DNA from: Flavivirga spongiicola
GTDB taxonomy: Bacteria; Bacteroidota; Bacteroidia; Flavobacteriales; Flavobacteriaceae
Length of the DNA stretch: 64,000 nt
Assembly (NCBI RefSeq): GCF_030540825.1
Contig: NZ_JAUOEO010000001.1
Location: 221,001-285,000, forward strand
Reading direction: 5' to 3'
How positions within the stretch are numbered: the first letter of the stretch is position 1; every line of letters starts with the position of its first letter. The position numbers and the translations under genes are program-made. This document shows positions 18,529 to 26,022 of the stretch, piece after piece. Under the pieces are notes generated by a model that was given only the letters and a program-made list of their open reading frames with translations, ran no database searches and had not been told where the DNA came from.

Positions 18529-18586
18529 CACTTTAAACATGATCGGGAAATGTTCCAGCATTTTCCGATTTTTTTTATATAAAGTG
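18529..18586. promoter_or_regulatory. Conserved double inverted-repeat element between fecR and susC, copy 1
   Basis: Outer arms CACTTTA (18529-18535) and TAAAGTG (18580-18586) enclose an inner hairpin CGGGAAATG...CATTTTCCG (18544-18567) followed on the plus strand by a T8 run. The same arrangement occurs at 41423-41476, again just past a fecR gene. It lies 58 bp before the susC start on the minus strand. It could be a promoter/operator for the sigma factor, an RNA leader, or a plus-strand terminator. Confidence 0.6.
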
Positions 18587-18640
18587 AGCTTGGTAATTGT
18601 TTTTTGTGTCTAGCTATGTCATAGGCTTTTTTTTTTAAGG

Positions 18641-19843
18641 TTAATTAATAATTATCTGATTGTTTACAATACTAAATTCTATTTCATAATTTTTGCTAAA
18701 AGACTCTATTACTTGCTCAATAGTTTCAACATCAAAAGTTGCAGTAAATGTTTCGTCATCTAATTGCTTATTATTATTTTGTATCGAAACATTATAATGT
18801 CTTTCTAATTTTTTTATGATGTTTTTAAAAGGCATATGATTGAAAATCATTTTACCATGCACCCAACCCGTATAAATATTAGTATCTACGGATTCTACTA
18901 AAATATTTTTGTTAGTTTTATTAAAACCTGCTTTTAATCCGGGTGTTAATATTGTAGATTTTTTTAAATTAAAATCTTCATTACTTTTATAAACACCCAC
19001 GGAACCTTCAACCAAGACCGTGTTAATATTTTGATCATCTGTGTATGAAGACACATTAAACTGAGTGCCTAAAGCTCTTACATTAATATCATTTGTATTA
19101 ACAATAAACGGATGTTTTGCATCTTTAGCAATCTCAAAATAGGCTTCTCCTTTTAAAAATACTTTTCTATATTTTCCGTTTAAAAATTTTACAGGATATT
19201 TAAGTGTGGTTCCCGCATTTAAATGCACTATCGTTCCATCTGATAACATTAACTTAAATGTTTTACCATATGGAATGTTTAATTCATTATACTTTAAATT
19301 TTCATTTGGGGCTTGATTTTCTAAATCTGTTTGGGCTATATCTGATGAAGGGCTTGTTTTATAGTTTAGGGCATTACCCTCCTGAACACCAACCACATAA
19401 CCGTTTTTATCTAAAATTGTTTTCTCTCCTGATGCTGAAATAATTTCAACATTTCCATTATCTAATTGAATGGTAATGGCATCATTATTTATTTGTAATT
19501 TTTTATTTCCAAAAAACTCATTTTTAAGAAAAAATGAAAGACCTATTAGCCCTACAAAAAGCGCTGCGTATTTTAATAAAGCCGTGTACTTCCATTTTTT
19601 ATTTAAAGGAATTACAGAGGTATCCTCTATTAATCGCATTAATTTTTCATGAGCCAGGTCTATATTATATGCTTCGAATTTATGGTCTAATAAATATTGT
19701 ATTTCTATATGCTCTTGAAATACTTTTCTATTGTTATCTATTGAGATCCAGTTTTTTAAAAGGATAATATCTTCTTCTGAAGCGCTTCCTTCTAAATACT
19801 TTTGAATTATAAATTCTATGTTTGAATTCATCACGTTTGTCAT
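18641..19843 (-). CDS. FecR-family anti-sigma factor
   Basis: 400 residues. Cytoplasmic N-terminus that binds the sigma factor, one membrane segment at about 85-105 (LLKYAALFVGLIGLSFFL), a FecR domain at about 185-290 (YGKTFKLMLSDGTIVHLNAG, KGEAYFEIAKDAKHPF) and a C-terminal DUF4974-like domain at about 330-400 (HMPFKNIIKKLERHYNVSIQ). The periplasmic part should contact the STN domain of the SusC at 14781-18485. It is divergent from its sigma gene with 93 bp between the starts, unlike the second system in this window, where sigma and fecR are in tandem. Confidence 0.95.
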   Translation of the reverse strand: MTNVMNSNIEFIIQKYLEGSASEEDIILLKNWISIDNNRKVFQEHIEIQYLLDHKFEAYNIDLAHEKLMRLIEDTSVIPLNKKWKYTALLKYAALFVGLIGLSFFLKNEFFGNKKLQINNDAITIQLDNGNVEIISASGEKTILDKNGYVVGVQEGNALNYKTSPSSDIAQTDLENQAPNENLKYNELNIPYGKTFKLMLSDGTIVHLNAGTTLKYPVKFLNGKYRKVFLKGEAYFEIAKDAKHPFIVNTNDINVRALGTQFNVSSYTDDQNINTVLVEGSVGVYKSNEDFNLKKSTILTPGLKAGFNKTNKNILVESVDTNIYTGWVHGKMIFNHMPFKNIIKKLERHYNVSIQNNNKQLDDETFTATFDVETIEQVIESFSKNYEIEFSIVNNQIIIN

Positions 19844-19905
19844 TGTATATTTAATCTAAGACAGTTTAAAAATACCATACCACTAATTTTTAATGGTTTT
19901 TTTTC

Positions 19906-19912
19906 TACTTTG
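19906..19912 (+). promoter_or_regulatory. Possible -7 promoter element of the sigma gene
   Basis: TACTTTG lies 24 bp before the ATG of the ECF sigma gene and approximates the Bacteroidota -7 consensus TAnnTTTG (one base short). An upstream T-rich stretch at about 19886-19892 could be the -33 region. Support is weak. Confidence 0.3.
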
Positions 19913-19936
19913 CAAAAAAAATAATAGAATCCTGTA

Positions 19937-20497
19937 ATGAGCATGTTGTTTAAAAATGACAAAACTTTAATTAAAGAGCTTAAGTCCGGTAATAAAGCTG
20001 CGTTTACATTTCTATTTAAAACCTATTATAAGCCCTTATGCATTTATTGTGCTTCTTTATCTAAAAGCAAAGTGTTTTCGGAAGATATTGTTCAAAATAC
20101 TTTTGTTAAAATATGGAAAAAGCGAGAAAAATTAAAAATTCACACATCTATTAAAAGCTATCTATATAAAGCTGTATATTATGGTTTTATAAATGAATAC
20201 GTTAAAATTGAGAAGAAAAATAATGTTTTGGATACTATATATTTGGATACTTTAAACAAATCTATAGAACAAGACAATTCTATAATAAAGGAAAATCTTA
20301 TACGTCTTGATAAAGCCATTGAGAACTTACCAAAAAAATGTAGAGAAGTCTTTATTTTGAATAAAAAGGAAGGGTATAGCTACGAAGAAATAGCAGACAT
20401 TTTAAGCATATCTAAAAATACAGTCGAAAACCATATAAGTAATGCTCTATCTAAAATTAGGGCGGAAATATTCTCTATTAATGATAAAACGTCTTAA
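19937..20497 (+). CDS. ECF sigma factor, FecI-like
   Basis: 186 residues. Region 2 at about 15-85 (AFTFLFKTYYKPLCIYCASL, VFSEDIVQNTFVKIWKKREK) and region 4 at about 125-180 (LPKKCREVFILNKKEGYSYEEIADILSISKNTVENHISNAL), the helix-turn-helix that reads the -35 element. One of only two clear plus-strand genes in the window, it is transcribed away from the anti-sigma gene. It should drive expression of the SusC/SusD operon once the STN domain reports substrate import. Confidence 0.95.
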   Translation: MSMLFKNDKTLIKELKSGNKAAFTFLFKTYYKPLCIYCASLSKSKVFSEDIVQNTFVKIWKKREKLKIHTSIKSYLYKAVYYGFINEYVKIEKKNNVLDTIYLDTLNKSIEQDNSIIKENLIRLDKAIENLPKKCREVFILNKKEGYSYEEIADILSISKNTVENHISNALSKIRAEIFSINDKTS

Positions 20498-20607
20498 GTG
20501 TAACACTTTTTCTTATGCTTTTAATCTAAAAATTTCCTGAAAACTTAATACTAAGCAGAGAAGGCTATAATAAATAGGGAAAAGGCATTCCTTTTTTGTG
20601 TTGATTT

Positions 20608-20997
20608 TGAACAATCGGTATTAATAATTGAATTCCCATTTAAATCCCAACTGCTCTGTATAGAAATACACAAATGGTTTAATGCTGTTACCGCTACATC
20701 TACCGCTCTGGGGGTGTTATCATAATTATGCACATCTATCACTTCGCTATTTGCAGCATCTTTCCATGCACCACCTGCTAATGTGTCACATTAATACTTG
20801 AATCTGTAATGATATTGCCCATTCCCTCAGTTAACTTCCAATGGTCTTGTAAATTTACATATTTAGAATGTGTACCGTCTAGCACCTTGCATGTCCATGT
20901 ACCACACTCAATAAGGTGTTAAAAACCCCTACCTCGACAATATAGCCATGGTTCCCATCAGCTCCTATGGTAAAAGAGAAAGCATTATCAATATTTA
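20608..20997 (-). pseudogene. Decayed 3' fragment of a LamG-containing phosphodiesterase gene
   Basis: This stretch aligns along its whole length with the 3' part of the phosphodiesterase gene at 54361-54784; the intact copy and this one share long runs such as ATTATGCACATCTATCACTT and CTTGCATGTCCATGTACCA. Read on the minus strand it encodes VIDVHNYDNTPRAVDVAV and IQSSWDLNGNSIINTDCS. Relative to the intact gene it has several deletions (for example in the region before ATACTTGAATCTG, within CCACACTCAATAAGG, and after ATATAGCCAT) that break the frame, no start, and no 5' two thirds. It fills most of the 566-bp gap between the sigma gene and purU. I see nothing else in that gap. Confidence 0.9.
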
Positions 20998-21063
20998 GAT
21001 AAAAAAATAAAACTCGAAAGGCAACCATTTGCATTTTTTTAGTTAAACCTTAATGAACATCAA

Positions 21064-21936
21064 TTATTCTCCTGTTTCAGGAAAAACGATTGCTTTATTT
21101 CCATCTACAATTATTTGGTCATTTAAATGAAAATTAACTGCCTTAGCCAAAACAAACGTCTCTATTTCGGCTCCTATACTTTTTAAAGAACTTACAGTAC
21201 TTTCATGAGATACGCGCTCAACGCCTTGTTCAATGATAGGGCCTTCATCTAAATCTTGAGTAGCATAATGTGCCGTAGCTCCTATTAGTTTAACTCCTCT
21301 TTCATGGGCTCTTTTATATGGATTTGCTCCTTGAAAAGCAGGTAAAAATGAATGATGAATATTGATAATTCTCTCTGAAAAATGATTGATAAAATCCTCC
21401 GATAATATTTGCATATACCTCGCCATAATGATCAAATCAATTTCATGTTGATCATACAACGAGATCAAACTCTGTTCTTGTTGCGTTTTTGTCTCCTTAG
21501 TAATTGGTGCATAATGAAATGGAATTTTAAACATTTCCGCAATAGGTTTCAACTTTAAATGGTTACTAACCACCATACTTACTTCACAATTAAGTTTTCC
21601 TTCCTTGTGCCTATGCAGTAAATCGTATAGATTATGACTAGTGTGCGATACCATAATGGCGACTTTATGTTTTTTGCTTCCGTAATCAACCTTCCAAGTT
21701 ATATGATATAATTCGGCAAGTTTTTTAAATTTACCCTCCAATTCGATCTTACTTATAATCACAGAATCGTCTGATGATAAGCGAACACGCATAAAAAACT
21801 TTTCTTCTTCAGAGTTGGTGTATTGCTGAGAGCTAATTATATTAAAACCTTCTTCATAAAAAAAACGGGTTAGCTTCGTTATGATTCCTTTCTGGTCTGG
21901 ACATTTAATTAGAAAGGTTATTATTTGTGGATTCAT
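21064..21936 (-). CDS. purU: Formyltetrahydrofolate deformylase
   Basis: 290 residues, the usual length. An N-terminal ACT domain (about 5-85, FLIKCPDQKGIITKLTRFFY) precedes a formyltransferase-type catalytic domain (about 90-285) with the catalytic triad Asn192, His194 (INIHHSFLPAF) and Asp230 (DLDEGPII). It hydrolyses 10-formyl-THF to formate and THF. It is the last gene of the demethylation cluster, 51 bp after the Fe-S protein gene. Dimethylglycine and sarcosine oxidation load THF with one-carbon units, so PurU would return free THF and vent surplus carbon as formate. In other bacteria purU genes accompany glycine-betaine and sarcosine catabolism genes for the same reason. Confidence 0.95.
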   Translation of the reverse strand: MNPQIITFLIKCPDQKGIITKLTRFFYEEGFNIISSQQYTNSEEEKFFMRVRLSSDDSVIISKIELEGKFKKLAELYHITWKVDYGSKKHKVAIMVSHTSHNLYDLLHRHKEGKLNCEVSMVVSNHLKLKPIAEMFKIPFHYAPITKETKTQQEQSLISLYDQHEIDLIIMARYMQILSEDFINHFSERIINIHHSFLPAFQGANPYKRAHERGVKLIGATAHYATQDLDEGPIIEQGVERVSHESTVSSLKSIGAEIETFVLAKAVNFHLNDQIIVDGNKAIVFPETGE

Positions 21937-21987
21937 GCTTTTTTAAATTAAGTTCCTATTTTTTATACTTATTAAGTTCAAGATTCT

Positions 21988-24102
21988 CTATTCAATATTT
22001 TTAGAGTAACTAGTGATGTTATTTGTCATTTCTATAGCATCTGCAAGAATTTCAGAAAGATCTTTTACTTCAACCTGGTCGGTCTTAGCGGCAATACCGT
22101 CGGTCATCATGGTAAGACAGAAAGGGCAAGAGACCGCTACTGTTTTTGCCTTGGTAGCAAGAAGTTCTTCAACACGTGTTCTTCCAATACGTTCTTCAGG
22201 CTCGTCATCAAACCACATGCGCCCGCCACCTGCTCCACAGCAAGAAGATTCGCAACCACTTCGTTTAACTTCTTCAAGAGCATGCTCCCCGACAGCTTCT
22301 TCAATAAGGAAACGGGGTTCTTCGCTTATACCATTTATACGTGCTAAATAACATGGATCATGATATGTAATTGAACCATCTTCTCCTTTTATTGCCTTTT
22401 CATCTACTTTAAGTTTATCATCCTTAATAAGTGTAGATAGGAACTGTGTGTGATGCATGACATCATAATTCCCACCAAATTGGGGATAATCTTTGCTCAA
22501 TGAATTAAGACAATGAGGACAGTGTGTAATGATAGACTTAACATTATATTTTTTAAGTACTTCAATGTTATTTTCGGCAGATTCTTGAAACAAGAATTCA
22601 TCTCCCATACGGCGAGCAAATTCTCCTGTACAACGTTCTTCTGGTCCAAGAGTCGCATAATTAACGCCAGCATGCTCTAACAGTTTTACAACTGCATGTG
22701 CTACTTTTTGAATACGACGATCGTAAGTTGCTGAACAACCAATCCAATACAATACTTCAAAACCTGGATTAGATTGTACCGTTGGAACATCTAATCCTTC
22801 AGACCAATTAAAACGGTCTCGTGCTGGTAAGCCCCATGGATTCCCTGAACGCTGTACTTTTTGAAGTGAGGCAGCAGGTGGACCACTAAGTGCTCCTTCT
22901 CCAATAAGAAAACGGCGCATATCGGTAATAATGCTAACTGGAGAAACATCCAACGGACAAACCTCATGACAAGCATTACATGTAGTACATGACCAGAGCG
23001 TTTCTGCAGAAATAATATCACCGTGTAGTTTTGGTGCGGCAGCTAAAGCTTTATCTTCAAGTTCGTCACGACCGTTCTTTCGAGCATCTTGAATTAGTGG
23101 GCCAACTTCATTAAAATGACTACGAATATCTTGAACCACATCCCGTGGAGATAGAGGTTTACCAGCTTCAGTCGCTGGACAAGCATCAGTACACCTGCCA
23201 CAAGCCACACATGCGTCAAGTGAAAGTAATTGTCTGTACGAGAAATCCTGTACGTTTTCTACTCCAACTTTTCCTGTCTCTTCAAGTTCTTCAACCGTAA
23301 CAGGGATCATATATCCTGGTTTTCTACGAACAAGGATAAGATTGAATGAGCCTGCAATAACATGAAGCAGTCGAGTAAATGGAAATGAAGCGATGAATGC
23401 GAAAACAAGGAGTCCATGTCCCCACCAAACTGTAAGATGAACCGCATCCACATTTCCTTCATTTACTCCAAGAAAACGAAAAAGATGTGCATGACTATTA
23501 CCAACATAAGAGAGCCATGGATATGCTGTATTTTCTCGAATAATACGAAGGCCTTCAAGCCAGTAACCTGACCAACCAATAACAAAAAGTGCGCTAACAA
23601 GAAAGTAATCCGACTTTCGATAACGAACGCTACCTCCTCTTCCTTTTTGAATCATTCGAGCCAAAAACCAAGCAGCTCCTAGGGTATAAAGAAGCCCAAA
23701 AGAATCAAGAAAGACCTCATAAACAGCGAAATAAATTCCTTTATGGAAAAGATTTTCGCCTTCTACCCCAAATAGAATGTGACCGTATTCTTCAACCGCT
23801 ACTAAACATGTTCCTATAAAAAGGATGATAAATCCGAAAAACATCAAGGTATGAAAACGTCCTGCTTTCTTCTTACGAACACCACTACGAACGGTCTTTT
23901 GGGAAAGCACTCTAGAAATTAACGCTTTAAATGATGCTTTAAAATCGATTTTTTCGCCTGTGTCTTTTCCTAATTTCCATAACTGACGACGTTTATATAT
24001 TCCGTAGGCGAAAATGCCCATTGAAGTAAAGGCACATATATAAAATAAGATTTTGGAAATAACTCCAATATTGCCATATAGTTCTCTTGATAAGTCCTCC
24101 AT
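21988..24102 (-). CDS. Membrane Fe-S oxidoreductase, DgcB-like (ETF/dehydrogenase to quinone)
   Basis: 704 residues. The first about 260 contain several membrane segments with His residues suited to haem b ligation (nitrate-reductase gamma-like). Two 4Fe-4S ferredoxin motifs follow: CVACGRCTDACP (298-309) and CTTCNACHEVCP (372-383). The C-terminal half has two CCG-type (heterodisulfide-reductase-like) repeats: IGCSATYDRR, CTGEFARRMG, THCPHCLNSL, then HDPCYLAR, SGCESSCCGAGGGRMW and SCPFCLTMM. This domain order matches the Fe-S partner of dimethylglycine dehydrogenases and of ETF in several bacteria. It would take electrons from EtfAB and pass them to quinone, doing the job of ETF:quinone oxidoreductase. 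Confidence 0.87.
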   Translation of the reverse strand: MEDLSRELYGNIGVISKILFYICAFTSMGIFAYGIYKRRQLWKLGKDTGEKIDFKASFKALISRVLSQKTVRSGVRKKKAGRFHTLMFFGFIILFIGTCLVAVEEYGHILFGVEGENLFHKGIYFAVYEVFLDSFGLLYTLGAAWFLARMIQKGRGGSVRYRKSDYFLVSALFVIGWSGYWLEGLRIIRENTAYPWLSYVGNSHAHLFRFLGVNEGNVDAVHLTVWWGHGLLVFAFIASFPFTRLLHVIAGSFNLILVRRKPGYMIPVTVEELEETGKVGVENVQDFSYRQLLSLDACVACGRCTDACPATEAGKPLSPRDVVQDIRSHFNEVGPLIQDARKNGRDELEDKALAAAPKLHGDIISAETLWSCTTCNACHEVCPLDVSPVSIITDMRRFLIGEGALSGPPAASLQKVQRSGNPWGLPARDRFNWSEGLDVPTVQSNPGFEVLYWIGCSATYDRRIQKVAHAVVKLLEHAGVNYATLGPEERCTGEFARRMGDEFLFQESAENNIEVLKKYNVKSIITHCPHCLNSLSKDYPQFGGNYDVMHHTQFLSTLIKDDKLKVDEKAIKGEDGSITYHDPCYLARINGISEEPRFLIEEAVGEHALEEVKRSGCESSCCGAGGGRMWFDDEPEERIGRTRVEELLATKAKTVAVSCPFCLTMMTDGIAAKTDQVEVKDLSEILADAIEMTNNITSYSKNIE

Positions 24103-24136
24103 ACAGTGGGTGTTAGTTAGTTATTTAGTATAATAA

Positions 24137-24178
24137 AAGCCCGAAGTAAAATCCGTTTTTGGAATTAACTTTGGGCTT
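24137..24178 (-). terminator. Hairpin between etfA and the Fe-S protein gene
   Basis: Arms AAGCCCGAAGT (from 24137) and ACTTTGGGCTT (to 24178) pair with one mismatch; on the minus strand the stem is followed by TTATTATA, a weak T-run. It begins about 20 bp after the etfA stop. It probably only attenuates transcription, because the gene order downstream still looks functionally linked. Confidence 0.6.
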
Positions 24179-24198
24179 AATAAGTTCATTTTTTTTTA

Positions 24199-25152
24199 TT
24201 AGAGTTTTGCTATCAGTTCAGGAATGGCTTCATAAGCATCTGCAATAAGCGCAAAATCTGCATAATCGAGAAGTGGTGCTTCATCGTCAGTATTTATCGC
24301 TGCAATAATTTTTGAGTTCTTCATACCAGCTAGGTGCTGTACAGCTCCTGAGATACCGATACCTAAATAAAGGTCTGGAGCAATAATCTTGCCTGTTTGC
24401 CCAACTTGATTTTCATTTGGTGCAATACCTGCATCTACCGCAGCTCGAGAACTACCAGTGCCTCCACCTACTTTATCTGCTAAACCGCCTATAAGGCGTT
24501 CATAATCGTCTGCTGTTTTAAATGCACGACCACCAGAAATTACTACTGCTGCTTCTGTTACATCTGGACGATTGCTTTGCTTAGTAGAAACCGATTCAAA
24601 TTGAATTGCCGAAGGAAGTGATGCCACATCTATATCTAGTGCAGTTACACTTGTTTTTTCTGTTGGTTCAGCTGGCTCGCAAGCTGATTGAAGTGCAGTA
24701 ACGACTACTGTATCTCCATGTGCAGCCACCCAAGCGGCAACACCACCTGCGTGCATAGTACGTTGCCATACTAATTTACCATCACGGTTTTCACAAGCTG
24801 TTGCATCTGTCACCATCGTCCCTCCAAGTTGAGCGGCAGCACGAGCAACACAATCTTTACCTTGTGAGGTAGACGCTGCAATTACTAAACCTGCACCACG
24901 TTGTTTCACTATTTGTGCAATAGCAGCACCATAACGGTCTGCTGTTGGATGAGCTAATGATGCATCACTAAGTGTAAATGTTGGTGCGTATGCTGATGCT
25001 GCTGTTGCTGCGGCTGCAATGTCATCACCAATCATGGCAATTTCTATGTCTCCGTTTGCAGCAGCAGCTGCATTTTTAGCAAGGGTGATTGCGCTACGAC
25101 TTGCGTGACGAACTTCTGCCCCCTGTGCCTCTGCTATAATTAGAATTTTCAT
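24199..25152 (-). CDS. etfA: Electron transfer flavoprotein alpha subunit
   Basis: 317 residues, normal length. The N-terminal half (ILIIAEAQGAEVRHASRSA, QRGAGLVIAASTSQGKD) is the ETF alpha domain I; the C-terminal half carries the FAD-binding signature (VVISGGRAFKTADDYE, GIAPNENQVGQTGKIIAPDL, YLGIGISGAVQHLAGM, AINTDDEAPLLDYADF). With EtfB it accepts electrons from the FAD dehydrogenase at 26023-28476. Rich in Ala and visibly higher in GC than the surrounding PUL genes. It follows etfB by 18 bp. Confidence 0.96.
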   Translation of the reverse strand: MKILIIAEAQGAEVRHASRSAITLAKNAAAAANGDIEIAMIGDDIAAAATAASAYAPTFTLSDASLAHPTADRYGAAIAQIVKQRGAGLVIAASTSQGKDCVARAAAQLGGTMVTDATACENRDGKLVWQRTMHAGGVAAWVAAHGDTVVVTALQSACEPAEPTEKTSVTALDIDVASLPSAIQFESVSTKQSNRPDVTEAAVVISGGRAFKTADDYERLIGGLADKVGGGTGSSRAAVDAGIAPNENQVGQTGKIIAPDLYLGIGISGAVQHLAGMKNSKIIAAINTDDEAPLLDYADFALIADAYEAIPELIAKL

Positions 25153-25170
25153 TTTGATATAAATTTAAGA

Positions 25171-25932
25171 TTAGAGCACACTTGCCTCTTTAAGTTTAAC
25201 AATAAGTTCATCAACGTTGTTTACGCGAACGCAATTACGTTTAGCACTAAGTGTCTCCATAGAAATAATTTCTACTTTAGGATCTACAGCAACACTAAGG
25301 TCCGCTGGAGTGTAAGCATCAACCTGTTTACGCTTAGCCTTCATCATTGCTGGCAATGAGGCGTAGCGAGGTTCGTTTAAACGAAGGTCTGTAGTAATAA
25401 CTGCCGGAAGTTCCATAGAAACATTCTCAATACCTGTATCTGTTTCACGTGCTACTTTTACACGATCTCCTTCAAAACTAATTTCAGAAGCAAATGTTGC
25501 TTGTGGCCAGTTTAAGTGATGTGCAAGAAATTGTCCTGCTTGATTATTATCAGCATCAATCGCTTGCTTACCCATAATAATAAGGTCTGGTTGCTCTTTA
25601 TCAACAACTGCTTTAAGAAGGTTTGAAGCTATCCAAGAATCGATATATTCGTCTGAAACAACATGTACAGCACGATCTGCTCCCATAGCGAGTGCAATTC
25701 GGATTTCTTTTTCACATGCCTGTGGTCCAATACCAACAGCAACTATTTCAATGTCACTACCTGCTGAACTACGTTCTTCCTCACGAATACGAAGTGCTTC
25801 TTCCAAAGCAATGGCATCAAATGGGTTTATAACACAAGGGATACCTGTAAGATCTGCAGCTGTTTTATCTGCGTTCAAGTGGATTGGTTGATCCGGATCT
25901 GGAACTCGCTTAGTTGGAACTAAAATTTTCAT
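25171..25932 (-). CDS. etfB: Electron transfer flavoprotein beta subunit
   Basis: 253 residues, the family's usual size. It starts with MKILVPTKRVPDPDQPIHLN, has the ETF beta signature region VINPFDAIALEEALRIREE and LRLNEPRYASLPAMMKAKRK, and the AMP-site strand DLIIMGKQAIDADNNQAGQF. It binds AMP and forms the heterodimer with EtfA. The pair lies directly downstream of the dehydrogenase, which makes a dedicated ETF rather than a fatty-acid-oxidation ETF the better reading. The 90-bp gap to the dehydrogenase gene holds a strong hairpin. Confidence 0.96.
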   Translation of the reverse strand: MKILVPTKRVPDPDQPIHLNADKTAADLTGIPCVINPFDAIALEEALRIREEERSSAGSDIEIVAVGIGPQACEKEIRIALAMGADRAVHVVSDEYIDSWIASNLLKAVVDKEQPDLIIMGKQAIDADNNQAGQFLAHHLNWPQATFASEISFEGDRVKVARETDTGIENVSMELPAVITTDLRLNEPRYASLPAMMKAKRKQVDAYTPADLSVAVDPKVEIISMETLSAKRNCVRVNNVDELIVKLKEASVL

Positions 25933-25974
25933 TTTATGAATGTAATATTAATTTAAAATTTATTTTAAAAAGCT

Positions 25975-26013
25975 AGATTCAAAGTCTTCACAATTTGTGA
26001 GGGCTTTGAATCT
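25975..26013 (-). terminator. Hairpin between the dehydrogenase gene and etfB
   Basis: Arms AGATTCAAAG and CTTTGAATCT are perfect and continue inward with two mismatches to TCACAA/TTGTGA. On the minus strand it starts 9 bp past the dehydrogenase stop and is followed by AGCTTTTTAAAAT. It is likely an intercistronic terminator or mRNA-stabilising structure that sets different levels for dehydrogenase and ETF. Confidence 0.65.
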
Positions 26014-26022
26014 AAAATATTT

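Noticed and set aside
18544..18580. Hairpin plus T8 read as a plus-strand terminator
   Set aside because: No plus-strand gene ends upstream of it, and the same structure recurs after another fecR with extra conserved outer arms, so a regulatory role was preferred, though a terminator is not excluded.
20551..20742. A 63-codon minus-strand ORF in the gap after the first sigma gene
   Set aside because: It is part of the decayed phosphodiesterase copy; its sequence matches the C-terminus of the intact protein and it has no start of its own.
22013..22351. Plus-strand ORF antisense to the Fe-S protein gene
   Set aside because: The minus-strand frame carries all the conserved Cys motifs; the antisense frame is a by-product of higher GC.
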